64,000 nt of DNA from Micrococcus sp. (GTDB lineage Bacteria > Actinomycetota > Actinomycetes > Actinomycetales > Micrococcaceae), in NCBI GenBank assembly GCA_029961105.1, contig JASBVO010000006.1, forward strand, positions 166,185 through 230,184. Direction: 5' to 3'. Made by a program: the position numbers and the translations under genes. The notes under the pieces were generated by a model. It ran no database searches. It saw nothing but the letters and a program-made list of their open reading frames with translations, and was not told the origin of the DNA. Each line of letters begins with the position of its first letter. The stretch's first letter is position 1. Positions 26,254-35,138 of this stretch are shown here, in pieces.

Positions 26254-26904
26254 TCAGGCGTCCGAGACGGTGAACCGGGTGTTGCGGTGCGCCGGGGACT
26301 GCACCTCGTCCAGGATGGCCACGGCCATGGTGCCGGTGCTGGTGCGTGACTCACCGTCAGCGGCGGTCATGATCTCGTCGCGCCCGAGCTTCGGTGCCGT
26401 GGCCTCGCCCGGGGCGAACATCATCTGCGGGGAGACACCCACCCAGTCGGCGGAGTCGACGGTGCGCAGGTACTCCAGCTGCTTCAGCTGCTGCGCGGGG
26501 ATGTTGATCCAGTGCTCGGAGCCCGGCACCTTTCGGATGTCCTCGATCGCCAGCTCGCCGGTGGCGGGGTTGGTCAGCGACCCGGCGCCGAGGATGAACA
26601 CGAGCCGCGGGGAGTCCTCGGCAGAGGAGGGGGCCGCCTCTACGAGGCGGCGGGACAGGTCCAGGTGGAGATGGGCGTCGTCCGGGGCGGTGCCGAAGGC
26701 GTTGACCACGGCGTCGAAGCCGGCGAGGTCCTCCGCGGTCAGTGCGAAGGCGTCCTTCTCGACGACGTCGACCCCGGCTCCGAGCACCTCCTGCGCCCGG
26801 GCGGCGTCCCGGACGAGCGCCACGGCGTCCGCGCCGCGGTCCACCGCCTCGCGGTAGACGTCCCGCCCGGCCTTGCCGGTGGCTCCGATGATGCCGATCC
26901 TCAT
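26254..26904 (-). CDS. NAD(P)H-binding SDR/NmrA-like protein
   Basis: A 216-aa atypical short-chain dehydrogenase. The Rossmann motif GIIGATGKAGRDV is at residues 3-15, followed by AVALVRDAARAQEVLGAGVDVVEKDAF and DAVVNAFGTAPD. No YxxxK catalytic pair is apparent, so it may be a NAD(P)H sensor or use a modified chemistry. The start at 26904 (MRIGIIGATG) has GAAGGAG upstream; the ORF-track start adds 12 residues without support. Confidence 0.84.
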   Translation of the reverse strand: MRIGIIGATGKAGRDVYREAVDRGADAVALVRDAARAQEVLGAGVDVVEKDAFALTAEDLAGFDAVVNAFGTAPDDAHLHLDLSRRLVEAAPSSAEDSPRLVFILGAGSLTNPATGELAIEDIRKVPGSEHWINIPAQQLKQLEYLRTVDSADWVGVSPQMMFAPGEATAPKLGRDEIMTAADGESRTSTGTMAVAILDEVQSPAHRNTRFTVSDA

Positions 26905-26976
26905 GTGCAGCTCCTTCGTCGATTTCAGTTTCCACTTCAACCAACGCAGGACCTGCCGTTCACATTCCGCCCGTGG

Positions 26977-27843
26977 TCAGCCCATGGCCAGCCCGGCCGC
27001 GATGAACAGCATCACCACCCCGACCACCCAGTCCACGATGCGCCAGGTCCGCGGCGTGTCCAGCAGCGGGGCCAGGGCCCGGACGCCCAGGCCGAGGGTG
27101 AGGAACCAGAGGGCGGAGCCGGTCACGGCGCCGGCGGCGAAGACCCACTTGTCCGCCCCGTAGGAGTTGGCGAGCGTGCCGAGCATGACCACCGTGTCCA
27201 GGATGGCGTGTGGGTTGAGCACCGAGACGGACAGCGCCGTCAGCACCACGATATGCACCGGGGTGAGCGCGCGCCCGGGCGTCCCCGGGACGAGCCTGGC
27301 CTTCTCCTCCTGACCGGTCCGGGACCGGGGGATCCGGACGGCGGGCGCGGGTTTCGTGGCCAACACGACGGCCGGGGCACCACCGGTCACCGCGGCGGTC
27401 GGACCGCCGCCCGGCGCACCGGCGGCGACCACATCCTCCTCAGCCCCGGTCCGGGTGGGGACGCCGCCGGCGCCGGCCGCGTCTCCGCCGGGCCCCGCGC
27501 CCGCCGCGGGGCCCTCGGTGTCCTCGGCCGGGCCGGCGTCGGGAAGGGACGGCTCCGTGCGCTGACGGGAGAGCGCCGAGCGGAACGAGGTCAAGGCGAA
27601 CCAGAGCAGGTAGGCCACCCCGCCCCAGGTCAGCACCCATAGCAGCCAGGGCGCGCGCTCGGTGATCACGCCGATGCCCGCGGTGCCGGAGAAGACCAGC
27701 ACGATGTCGCCGGCCAGGCAGACGGCCAGCGTGAGGACGAGGCGATCACGGCGGATGGCCTGGCGCATGATGAACAGGCTCTGGGCACCGATGGCCACGA
27801 TCAGGGCGAGGCAGGTCAGCAGTCCGGTCAGGAAGATCATCAC
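26977..27843 (-). CDS. LysE/ArgO-family basic amino acid exporter
   Basis: A 288-aa inner-membrane exporter of the LysE superfamily, expected to export lysine and/or arginine. Signatures: GLLTCLALIVAIGAQSLFIMRQAI, CLAGDIVLVFSGTAGIG and the family hallmark VSVLNPHAILDTVVMLG. It has about six helices. Odd: the loop between helices 3 and 4 (residues ~90-190) is an expanded Ala/Gly/Pro/Glu-rich stretch of about 100 residues, far longer than in Corynebacterium LysE. The divergent LysG-type regulator 70 bp away is the classic arrangement, so export is probably induced by intracellular basic amino acids. Confidence 0.9.
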   Translation of the reverse strand: MMIFLTGLLTCLALIVAIGAQSLFIMRQAIRRDRLVLTLAVCLAGDIVLVFSGTAGIGVITERAPWLLWVLTWGGVAYLLWFALTSFRSALSRQRTEPSLPDAGPAEDTEGPAAGAGPGGDAAGAGGVPTRTGAEEDVVAAGAPGGGPTAAVTGGAPAVVLATKPAPAVRIPRSRTGQEEKARLVPGTPGRALTPVHIVVLTALSVSVLNPHAILDTVVMLGTLANSYGADKWVFAAGAVTGSALWFLTLGLGVRALAPLLDTPRTWRIVDWVVGVVMLFIAAGLAMG

Positions 27844-27849
27844 CCGGCC

Positions 27850-27855
27850 ACGCTA
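27850..27855 (-). promoter_or_regulatory. Putative -10 element TAGCGT of the lysE-like gene
   Basis: On the minus strand CCTAGCGT lies 6 nt before the ATG at 27843. The remainder of the 70-bp divergent region, including an A/T-rich ccttcaggctattaagg, is where the LysG-type protein would be expected to bind. Confidence 0.45.
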
Positions 27856-27913
27856 GGGTGACCTGCGCTTTCCGTTCCACCTGCATATCCTTCAGGCTAT
27901 TAAGGTTTCCTTC

Positions 27914-28807
27914 ATGAACACCGAGCACCTGCGTGCCCTGGCCGCCGCCGTCGACGAGGGGACCTTCGACGCGGCCGCAGCCTCCCTGCGTATCTCCGGG
28001 TCCGCGTTCTCCCAGCGGATCCGCTCCCTCGAGAAGGACGTCGGGCAGGTGCTGCTGACACGCACCGTCCCGGTCGGCACGACGGCGGCGGGAGACCGGA
28101 TGCTGCGTCTGGCCCGCCAGGTCGCGGTGCTGGAGGAGGAGGCCCGGCGCTCGCTCGGGCAGGGCACCGGAGGGCGGGCCGTGCTGTCCGTGGCCGTCAA
28201 CGCCGACTCGCTGGCGACCTGGTTCGTCGAGGTGCTCAGGCAGGCGGCCACGTGGGACGACGCCGTCCTGCAGCTGCACCTCGAGGACCAGGAACACACC
28301 CACGAGCTGCTGCGGCAGGGCACCGTGATCGCCGCGGTCACCGAGAGCCCCACGCCGGTCTCCGGGTGCGTGTCCATGGAGCTGGGCACCATGGTGTACC
28401 ACCCGGTGGCCGCCCTCTCCCTGCTGGACCGGTACCGCCTGCCGGACGGCTCGGTGGACTTCACGGCCGTGCCGGTGCAGGACTTCGGCAGCCGGGACAA
28501 CCTGCAGCGCTCCCGGCTGGCCGCCTGGCGCGAGGACCGCCCGGGAACGGAGGCCCTCCCGCCCCGGCACCAGGTCCCCACGGTCGGGGGATTCAACGCC
28601 GCGGTGGCCGCCGGACTGGGCTGGGGCATGGTCCCGGCCGGCCAGCTGCCCGAGGGGGTGCTGGAGGGAACCCACCCGGACCTGGTGGTGATCCCCGAGC
28701 TGGAGCAGGTCCGGGTACCGCTGCACTGGCAGCGCTGGTCCGCCGGTACACCGGCGCTGGACCGGCTCACGGACGCCGTGCAGCAGGCCGCGCGCAACAT
28801 GGCGTGA
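27914..28807 (+). CDS. LysR-family regulator, LysG/ArgP type
   Basis: A 297-aa LTTR. The N-terminal winged helix-turn-helix is HLRALAAAVDEGTFDAAAASLRISGSAFSQRIRSLEKDVGQVLL (residues 5-48), with the Ser-x-x-Phe-Ser-Gln-Arg-Ile pattern typical of ArgP/LysG rather than most LTTRs. The rest is the periplasmic-binding-protein-like effector domain. Divergence from the LysE exporter supports activation of that gene by lysine or arginine. Confidence 0.9.
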   Translation: MNTEHLRALAAAVDEGTFDAAAASLRISGSAFSQRIRSLEKDVGQVLLTRTVPVGTTAAGDRMLRLARQVAVLEEEARRSLGQGTGGRAVLSVAVNADSLATWFVEVLRQAATWDDAVLQLHLEDQEHTHELLRQGTVIAAVTESPTPVSGCVSMELGTMVYHPVAALSLLDRYRLPDGSVDFTAVPVQDFGSRDNLQRSRLAAWREDRPGTEALPPRHQVPTVGGFNAAVAAGLGWGMVPAGQLPEGVLEGTHPDLVVIPELEQVRVPLHWQRWSAGTPALDRLTDAVQQAARNMA

Positions 28808-28864
28808 GGCCCCGGCCCGGTGGTGTGGACTGGTGTCCCCGGTCTCCGCAGCAGAAGGACCCGC

Positions 28865-29857
28865 ATGACTCCGACAGCCCTCCCCTCCCCCGCACGCGTG
28901 CTCCTGCTGGGCTTCGGTGCCATCGGCCGCCAGGTCGCCCTGCAGCTGGCGCCGGAACGCGAGGCCGGAACCGTCCGGCTGTGGGCGGCCGAGCGGGACG
29001 TGGCCGCCAGCCGGCACCGCGCCATCGCCGGAGTCGACCTCGTCACCACCGGCGCGGACGTGGACTGCCTCAACTGGTCCGACGCCCTCTCCCAGGCGGA
29101 CCTCGTGGTGGAGTGCGCCGGCGTGGCCCCCGCCGCGCAGTACGGGCCGGAGGTCATCGCCGCCGGCACCGGCCTGGTCCTGACCAGCGTGGGCGCCCTC
29201 GCCGATCCGGGGATCACCCGGCAGCTGCTGGCCGGGCCGGGCCGGCTCTGGGTCACGTCCGGAGCGATCGGCGGTTTCGACGTCCTGGGGGCGGCCGCGG
29301 ACGCCGGCGGGCTGGACCGCATCCGCATCCGCACCACGAAGCTCCCCGGCTCCCTGCTGCGCCCGTGGATGTCCGGCGCCGAGCAGGACGCGCTCCGGGC
29401 CCTGCGGCCCGGCGACGGACCGGTGACCGTGTTCTCCGGCGGGCCGGTGGAGGCGATCGAGCGGTTCCCGGCCAACGTCAACGTCGCGGTCGGCCTGGCC
29501 TGGGGCACGCGGGGCCGGCCGGCCGCCGTCGGGAGGGCGGCGGCCCGGGCCGGTGAGGCCGGCGGTCCTGCCGCCGAGTCAGGTGCCGTGGCCTCGCCAG
29601 GCGCCGAGGACGTCGCGCTCCTGCAGCGCTCGCTGGAGCGGGTCCACGTGGAACTGGTCGCCGATCCCGCCGTCGGGCGGAGCCGGCACGAGATCCTCGC
29701 CGAGGGACCCGCCGGCCGCTTCGAGCTGTCCTTCGAGTCCGCGCCGAGCCCGGAGAACCCGAAGACCTCCGGCCTGACCGCGCTCTCGGTCACCCGGACG
29801 GTCCGTGAGGCCCTCGCCTCACGCCCGGCGACCGGTCACGAGCGCGCTGCACGGTGA
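28865..29857 (+). CDS. L-aspartate dehydrogenase (NadX type)
   Basis: A 330-aa NAD(P)-dependent enzyme converting L-aspartate to iminoaspartate/oxaloacetate. The Rossmann motif LLLGFGAIGRQVALQLAPE is at residues ~11-29. Characteristic AspDH segments are VVECAGVAPAAQYG, SGAIGGFDVLGAA, RFPANVNVAVGLA and NPKTSGLTALSV near the C-terminus. About 35 extra Ala/Gly residues sit before the last domain. In the family the product can feed NAD synthesis, but no nadA/nadC is adjacent; its neighbours are the LysE/LysG pair, so it may instead serve aspartate catabolism (inference). AAGGA precedes ATG 28865. Confidence 0.82.
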   Translation: MTPTALPSPARVLLLGFGAIGRQVALQLAPEREAGTVRLWAAERDVAASRHRAIAGVDLVTTGADVDCLNWSDALSQADLVVECAGVAPAAQYGPEVIAAGTGLVLTSVGALADPGITRQLLAGPGRLWVTSGAIGGFDVLGAAADAGGLDRIRIRTTKLPGSLLRPWMSGAEQDALRALRPGDGPVTVFSGGPVEAIERFPANVNVAVGLAWGTRGRPAAVGRAAARAGEAGGPAAESGAVASPGAEDVALLQRSLERVHVELVADPAVGRSRHEILAEGPAGRFELSFESAPSPENPKTSGLTALSVTRTVREALASRPATGHERAAR

Positions 29858-29895
29858 TCCGCCCGGCGTGTCCCACCGTGCAGCGCGCTCGTGAC
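29835..29895. terminator. Bidirectional terminator with 21-bp perfect stem
   Basis: gtcacgagcgcgctgcacggt (29835..29855) and its exact reverse complement (29875..29895) flank a 19-base loop. The left arm forms the last codons and reaches into the stop codon of the aspartate dehydrogenase gene; the right arm ends 11 bp from the stop of the convergent SDR gene. Confidence 0.8.
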
Positions 29896-29906
29896 TACCG
29901 GCGTGG

Positions 29907-30680
29907 TTACCGGCCCACGTAGCCGGCGTCGGCGTGGATGACCGTGCCGGTGACATAGGAGGAGGCGTCCGAGGCGAGCCACAGGGTGGCCTCGGCGATC
30001 TCCCGCGGCTGGCCGAAGCGGTTCAGCAGGGACAGCTGCGGGGCGTAGGACTCCTCGTCCAGCCCGAACTCCTCGAGGGCACCGCGCAGCATCGGGGTGT
30101 CGATGGCGCCGGGGGCCACGGAGTTCACGCGGATGTTGTGCTGGCCGTTCTCCATGGCCGCGACCTTGGTCATGCCGACCACGCCGTGCTTGGCGGCCAC
30201 GTAGGCGATGTTGTTGGGCTGCGGGCGGAAGCCTGAGACGGAGGAGATGTTGATGATGGAGCCGCCCTCACCCTGGGCGATCATCTGCTGCAGCTCGTAC
30301 TTCTGGCACAGCGCGGCGCCCTTGAGGTCCACGGCCATCAACCGGTCCCAGTAGGCCTCGTCGAACTCGCTGGCCAGCCCGTTGTCCGGGGTCAGGGCGG
30401 CGTTGTTCACCGCCACGTCCAGGCGGCCGAAGCGCTCCACGGTGGCCTCCACCATGGCCTTGACCTGGGCGGAGTCAGAGACGTCCACCTTCACGAACAG
30501 GGTCTGGGCACCGGTGTCCGAGCCGATGGACTCGGCCACCTCCTCGCCCTTCGCCTCGTTGAAGTCGGCGATCACCACGTTGGCCCGGGCTTCGGCGAAG
30601 AGGCGGGCCGTGGCCTCGCCCATGCCCATGGCGGCACCGGTGACGATGGCGGTCTTGCCGTCGAGGACGGGGAAAGTCAT
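29907..30680 (-). CDS. Short-chain dehydrogenase/reductase
   Basis: A 257-aa classical SDR. Cofactor motif TGAAMGMGEATA (residues 15-26), acidic D38-type residue in VVIADFNEA suggesting NAD(H), NNAA motif VAVNNAALTP, catalytic Ser in NISSVSG and the YVAAK pair, then NSVAPGAIDTPM and a C-terminal GTVIHADAGYVGR. The substrate alcohol or ketone is unknown. The ATG has AAGGAG at good distance; just upstream on the same strand an 8-bp motif (cgaatgaa) is repeated. It is convergent with the aspartate dehydrogenase. Confidence 0.9.
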   Translation of the reverse strand: MTFPVLDGKTAIVTGAAMGMGEATARLFAEARANVVIADFNEAKGEEVAESIGSDTGAQTLFVKVDVSDSAQVKAMVEATVERFGRLDVAVNNAALTPDNGLASEFDEAYWDRLMAVDLKGAALCQKYELQQMIAQGEGGSIINISSVSGFRPQPNNIAYVAAKHGVVGMTKVAAMENGQHNIRVNSVAPGAIDTPMLRGALEEFGLDEESYAPQLSLLNRFGQPREIAEATLWLASDASSYVTGTVIHADAGYVGR

Positions 30681-30902
30681 GTCATGCTCCTTCGTTCATT
30701 CGTTCATTCGGGTGCAGGTGCACCCCGGTTCCACTGTTGCCGGGCGGCCGGTGCGGCGGGGAGGGACGAGCGCCGCCGGCACGCTGTCGGCTTCCTCACA
30801 CTCCTGGACTCACCGTGACATGGGAGGGCGGACGGGCACCGTGGGTGCCTCCAGCAGGCCTCCCACCGGCCGGATCCGGACGTCGGTCGAGCGGCTCAGG
30901 AG

Positions 30903-32099
30903 CTAAGCGAGCATGTCCAGCACCAGGGGCTTGACCCTGGAGCCGTACAGCTCGATCGAGCCCATCATGTACTCGTGCGGCAGGGTGCCGTTGCCGTACT
31001 TCATGCCGAAGCGGCTGGCCCCGAGGGCCTTCACGCTGCGGGTGATCTTCCGCGCCACGGTCTCCGGGGAGCCCAGGTGCAGCGCCCCGTGCTCGATCTC
31101 CTGGCGGAACTGGATGGGGCTCGGGGCCGGCCAGCCCCGTTCGGCGCCGAGCTTGCGGATGGCCGCCTCCCAGTGCGGGTAGTACAGCTCGGCGGCCTGC
31201 TCGTCCGTCTCGGCCACGAAGCCGTGGGAGTGCACCGCGACGCGGCGCTCGTCCAGGCCGAGTTCCTGGATCGATCGGCGGTAGAGCTGTGCGAACGGGG
31301 CGAACCGCTCCGGCGCCCCGCCGATGATGGCCAGTTCCAGGCCCATGCCGTGCTTCGCGGCGCGCACCACCGAGGCCGGGGTGCCGCCCACCGCGACCCA
31401 GGTCGGCAGCCCGTGCTCGTGCGCCGTCGTCGGGAACACGGACTGGCGCTGCAGCGCGGCCCGGGTGTTGCCCTGCCAGGTGACCGGCGCTTCCGTTCGC
31501 AGTTTCGCGAACAGGTCCAGCTTCTCCTCGAACAGCCGCTCGTAGTCCTGCAGGTCGTAGCCGAACAGGGGGAAGGACTCGATGAAGGAGCCGCGGCCCA
31601 GGGAGATCTCCGCGCGGCCGTCCGAGACGGCATCGAGGGTGGCGAAGCGCTGGTAGACGCGCACCGGGTCGTCCGAGGACAGCACGGTGACGGCGGAGAT
31701 CAGCTTGAGGTGCTCGGTCTTCCCGGCGATCACGGACAGCACCATCTCCGGCGAGGACACGGAGTAGTCCGGGCGGTGGTGCTCGCCGATGCCGAGCACG
31801 TCCACGCCGGCCTGGTCCGCCAGGACGCCCTCCGCCACGAGGTTGCGCAGCACCTCGGGATGGTCCAGCGCCCGGCCGTCCAGCGAGTGGGTGACGTCCC
31901 CGAACGTGTGCAGGCCGAACTCCACCGTGCCATCCGGCAGGGAGTCGGCACGCTCGGTGCTCGGATTCGGGTGCGGGGCCGCGTGGGCGGCGGGGCCCGC
32001 GGCGGGCTGGGGTCCGTCGTCGGGCCCGACGGCGGCGTGCGCCTGGGCGGGTCGGTTCGGCTCGGTCTCGGAGCGGGGAATCTCGGTCACACCAGGCAC
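30903..32099 (-). CDS. LLM-class flavin-dependent oxidoreductase
   Basis: A luciferase-like FMN/F420 monooxygenase of up to 398 aa. The barrel begins at VEFGLHTFGDVTHSLDG; other class features are GEHHRPDYSVSSPEMVL, LISAVTVLSSDDPVRVYQRFATLDAVSDGRAEISLGRGSF and the glycine-rich VAVGGTPASVVRAA. The ~60 residues before the barrel are Ala/Pro-rich and poorly supported, so the true start may be internal. It acts on an unknown organic substrate with reduced flavin. A 6-bp hairpin (ggcacc-gtg-ggtgcc, 30835..30849) in the 3' gap may end its transcript. Confidence 0.85.
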   Translation of the reverse strand: MPGVTEIPRSETEPNRPAQAHAAVGPDDGPQPAAGPAAHAAPHPNPSTERADSLPDGTVEFGLHTFGDVTHSLDGRALDHPEVLRNLVAEGVLADQAGVDVLGIGEHHRPDYSVSSPEMVLSVIAGKTEHLKLISAVTVLSSDDPVRVYQRFATLDAVSDGRAEISLGRGSFIESFPLFGYDLQDYERLFEEKLDLFAKLRTEAPVTWQGNTRAALQRQSVFPTTAHEHGLPTWVAVGGTPASVVRAAKHGMGLELAIIGGAPERFAPFAQLYRRSIQELGLDERRVAVHSHGFVAETDEQAAELYYPHWEAAIRKLGAERGWPAPSPIQFRQEIEHGALHLGSPETVARKITRSVKALGASRFGMKYGNGTLPHEYMMGSIELYGSRVKPLVLDMLA

Positions 32100-32203
32100 A
32101 ACGTGGGAGGTGCCGGAATCATTCCTTCAGTTTTGAAAAACCACGGACCGGCCGTGTCCAGGCGCCGATGGGGTGCCGGAGGGCGGGGCCGTGGGCCGCC
32201 GGA

Positions 32204-32461
32204 TCAGAAGAACCCGGCGAAGCGGCCGATGATCGCCAGGACCACGAAGACCACGACCAGCACGAGGACCAGGACGAGCCAGACCTTGTTCTTGGCGCCC
32301 TCCCCCGGCTTCTCGACGTCCATGTCCGGATTGGTGGGGCCCACGCCGAGGCCCTCGGCCGGCGGGGTGTCCCCCTCGATGCTGTGTCCCGTGCTCTCCC
32401 GCGTGGCCTTCTTGGCCTCCTCGGGGTCGTTCCGGGCGTCTTCGGGACTGCGGTCTGCCAT
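32204..32461 (-). CDS. Small single-pass membrane protein (DUF6480-like)
   Basis: An 85-aa protein: an acidic, Pro-rich N-terminal half (ADRSPEDARNDPEEAKKATRE, GLGVGPTNPDMDVEKPGEG) and one C-terminal helix KVWLVLVLVLVVVFVVLAIIG ending in RFAGFF. It resembles small actinobacterial membrane proteins grouped as DUF6480, but I am not certain of the family. Function unknown. Start at 32461 has GGAAGG upstream; the longer ORF start lacks one. Confidence 0.7.
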   Translation of the reverse strand: MADRSPEDARNDPEEAKKATRESTGHSIEGDTPPAEGLGVGPTNPDMDVEKPGEGAKNKVWLVLVLVLVVVFVVLAIIGRFAGFF

Positions 32462-32543
32462 GAGGGCCTGCCTTCCACGGTGGGGTGCACGCATCACGCG
32501 CACAGCCTCAGGGTAACAAGCCGGCGGCCGGCCGCGTTCGTGT

Positions 32544-33191
32544 TCAGCCCTGCCCGGTGGTGATCACGTGGGTCAGCTGCCGGTCGGCCGCGTGGCGCAG
32601 CTCGAAGGCCAGCCGGGCCGCGTCCCGGGCCGCGTCCCGGGCCCACTCCGGGACCTCGGCGTCCGGGTCCACCTGGTCGAAGGCCACGGTTCCACCGGAG
32701 CCCACGGCGAACTCGTAGCGGGCCGAATGCGTCTCCACCGGCCCCTCACCGAACAGGCAGACCAGTCCGGCGCCCCCCGTGGAGGCGTCCACGAACAGCT
32801 GGGTCGGGGTGAACGCCCAGTCCGGGGCCAGCCCGGACGGCACCTCCTCGGCCCCGGTGCCGCGCAGGCGGTGCCGTACCGTGACGTCCCACCGTCCGCC
32901 GGGGTCCGGGACGGCGTGGGGCCCACTGGCCACGCGCAGGCGAAGCTGGGCCAGGGCCGTCCGCGCCCGGTCCGCCCAGGCCTCGGGCAGGTCCGGCGGG
33001 CCGATGAGCTCCCAGTCCTTGATCACCAGCCGGTGGTGGAAGACGGCGGGCCGGTCCACCGTGCCGCGCACCGTGCCGCGGAGCCTGCTGCCGAGACTCG
33101 CGCTGAGCGACAACCGGGTCCCGTCCCCGTCCGGGCCGTCGTCCACCTGTTCCCAGTCGTGGCGGGTCACCGTCTCGGTGAGTTCCAGCAT
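32544..33191 (-). CDS. Hypothetical protein
   Basis: A 215-aa soluble protein that I do not recognise. It starts MLELTETVTRHDWEQVDDG, contains repeated beta-rich segments such as RLSLSASLGSRLRGTVRGTVDRP and TPTQLFVDASTGGAGLVCLFG, and has no signal peptide, membrane segment or catalytic motif. It has strong coding bias and a GGGAG sequence 9 nt before the chosen ATG at 33191; ATG 33200 and the ORF-track start at 33263 are less likely. It is read alone on the minus strand. Confidence 0.65.
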   Translation of the reverse strand: MLELTETVTRHDWEQVDDGPDGDGTRLSLSASLGSRLRGTVRGTVDRPAVFHHRLVIKDWELIGPPDLPEAWADRARTALAQLRLRVASGPHAVPDPGGRWDVTVRHRLRGTGAEEVPSGLAPDWAFTPTQLFVDASTGGAGLVCLFGEGPVETHSARYEFAVGSGGTVAFDQVDPDAEVPEWARDAARDAARLAFELRHAADRQLTHVITTGQG

Positions 33192-33544
33192 CGCGCCCAT
33201 CTCCCTAACCCGTCTCATCGTCCTGCCCCGCTGACGAGGATCTGTGCAGCGCAGCCGCGCCACCGGCCGTCCCGCGGGGTCCCCGAGGACAGTCTGCCGC
33301 TCCGCCGTGGCCGTGGGCGGCAGCGCGGACGGCGCGCCGGAAAGGACCTGCCCAGGACTGATCTGCGCGGTCGGAGCCTCGGGTCGTCATCGGGTCTGCC
33401 TCTCGTCTGGTCATCCACCCGGCGGGTTCTACGACCAGACCACCACCCCACCCTCGGTCCGCCCTTTGCCATTCCTGTGCCCAAGCTGTGTCTGCGCGTC
33501 CGGCGGCCGCGGCCCGGTGACCGGGCCCGGGGCTCACCGCGCGC
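33192..33544. other. Intergenic region, 353 bp, no gene seen
   Basis: Only shadow-type ORFs of no recognisable content. The left part should hold the promoter of the hypothetical gene at 33191. I see no RNA gene or strong repeat; a short gggcccggggc / ggccgcggcccgg palindromic stretch lies at the right end near the histidine kinase stop. Confidence 0.5.
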
Positions 33545-35128
33545 TCACGCCTGTCCGGTGCCACCCGGGGCTCCAGAGGCGGGCAGGTCCACGGCGAACA
33601 CGGTCCGTCCGGGGCCGGATTCCACGGTGGCGTCCCCGCCGTGGGCGCGGGCCACCGAGCGCACGATCGACAGTCCCAGTCCCGTGGAGCCCTCGCGCGT
33701 GGTACGGGCGGTGTCCCCGCGCACGAAGCGGTCGAACAGTCCGGACACCAGCCGCGGCTCGATCCCCGGCCCGTCGTCCAGCACGGTGAGGCGCACGGTC
33801 CCGGCACCGGCCGGGGACTCCTCCTCCAGGCGCACCTGCACGGTGGTCCCGTCCGGGGTGTGCTTGCGGGCGTTGGAGAGGAGGTTGGCCACCAGCTGGG
33901 CCAGCTGCTGCCGGTCGCCGAGCACCGTCACGGGCTCCTCGGGCACGTCCACCGTCCAGTTGTGGTCCTGGCCGGCCGCGGTGGCGTCCATGACGGCATC
34001 CACCACCACCTCACCCAGGTCCACCTCCCCGCGCCGGTGCTCCCGCCCGGCGTCGAGCCGGGCCAGCAGCAGCAGGTCCTCGACCAGTGAGCCCATCCGG
34101 TCCGACTGCTGCAGCACCCGTCCCAGCGCGTCCTGGCCGCGATCGGTCAGGGGCTCGGTCAGCCGGACCATCTCGGCGTATCCGCGCACCGAGGCCAGCG
34201 GCGTGCGCAGTTCGTGGGAGGCGTCCGCCACGAAGGTGCGCAGCCGCTGCTCGGAGCGGTTGCGCTGCTCGATGGCCCCGTCCACGGAGTCGATCAGCCG
34301 GTTCAGGGCGAAGCCCACGTCCCCGACCTCGTTCACGGGCTGGGCCAGCTCACGGCGGACGCGGTACCTCTCCAGCGAGACCTCCCCGGAGCCCATGGGC
34401 ACGTCCGCCACGCGCGCCGCGGCCTGGGACACCTCCCCCAGGGGACGCAGTGAACGGCGGATCCACCACCAGCCCAGCAGCCCCGCCAGCACCAGTGCGG
34501 CCAGCGAGCCGAGGACCTGCACCCGGGCCAGCTGCGCCTTCGTCGTGTCCACCGGCTTCGTGGGGAGGCCGACGACCGCCACGCCGTCATCGTCGTCGAC
34601 GGTCTCCGACAGCACGAGGAACCGGCCCTCCTGGAGGCCCAGGGTGCGGATCAGCCGGACGTCGTCGACGGCCTCCGCCTCCTCCTCCGGCAGCTCGGCC
34701 AGCCTGGCGTCCTGCGCCTCCTGCTGCCGGACGGTCTCCTCGGCCAGCGCGGCCAGCGTCTGCACGTCCTGCGCGGCGAGATCCACGGCGTCCTCGTCCG
34801 CGTCCAGCCGCGAGGCCTGGAACACCTGGCCGCCGGCCGTGACCAGCACCAGCAACCCCTCCGGCTGGCCGGACGCGCCCAGCGGATTCCGGCCGGCGAA
34901 GTCAGGGTGGTCGACCCTGCCGCGCCAGAGGAAGCCATAGGTGCGGTCCCACGCCTGCTCCACGCTCTGCTCCAGCTGGGCGTCCACGGTACGCCCGGTG
35001 AAGGCCAGGGAGGTCAGCGTGAAGACGCTCAGCACCACGGCCAGCAGGACCACGACGCCGGCGGCGGTCCTCACGGCCAGGCTCACCCGCCGTCGGGGGC
35101 GGGCGGCCGCACGGGCCGACGAGCTCAT
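33545..35128 (-). CDS. Sensor histidine kinase, TcrY/MprB-like
   Basis: A 527-aa membrane kinase. An N-terminal helix (AAGVVVLLAVVLSVFTLTSLAF) is followed by an extracytoplasmic sensor region of ~150 residues and a second helix (VLGSLAALVLAGLLGWWWI). Then come a HAMP linker, the HisKA phospho-acceptor in FVADASHELRTPLASVRGYAEM, and the ATPase boxes NLLSNARKHTP, VLDDGPGIEP and GSTGLGLSIVRSV. It is read just after the OmpR-type regulator (stop and start about 10 bp apart), so the two are co-transcribed. The stimulus is unknown; such pairs in actinobacteria often sense envelope or phosphate conditions. Confidence 0.92.
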   Translation of the reverse strand: MSSSARAAARPRRRVSLAVRTAAGVVVLLAVVLSVFTLTSLAFTGRTVDAQLEQSVEQAWDRTYGFLWRGRVDHPDFAGRNPLGASGQPEGLLVLVTAGGQVFQASRLDADEDAVDLAAQDVQTLAALAEETVRQQEAQDARLAELPEEEAEAVDDVRLIRTLGLQEGRFLVLSETVDDDDGVAVVGLPTKPVDTTKAQLARVQVLGSLAALVLAGLLGWWWIRRSLRPLGEVSQAAARVADVPMGSGEVSLERYRVRRELAQPVNEVGDVGFALNRLIDSVDGAIEQRNRSEQRLRTFVADASHELRTPLASVRGYAEMVRLTEPLTDRGQDALGRVLQQSDRMGSLVEDLLLLARLDAGREHRRGEVDLGEVVVDAVMDATAAGQDHNWTVDVPEEPVTVLGDRQQLAQLVANLLSNARKHTPDGTTVQVRLEEESPAGAGTVRLTVLDDGPGIEPRLVSGLFDRFVRGDTARTTREGSTGLGLSIVRSVARAHGGDATVESGPGRTVFAVDLPASGAPGGTGQA

Positions 35129-35138
35129 CGTCACCGCC

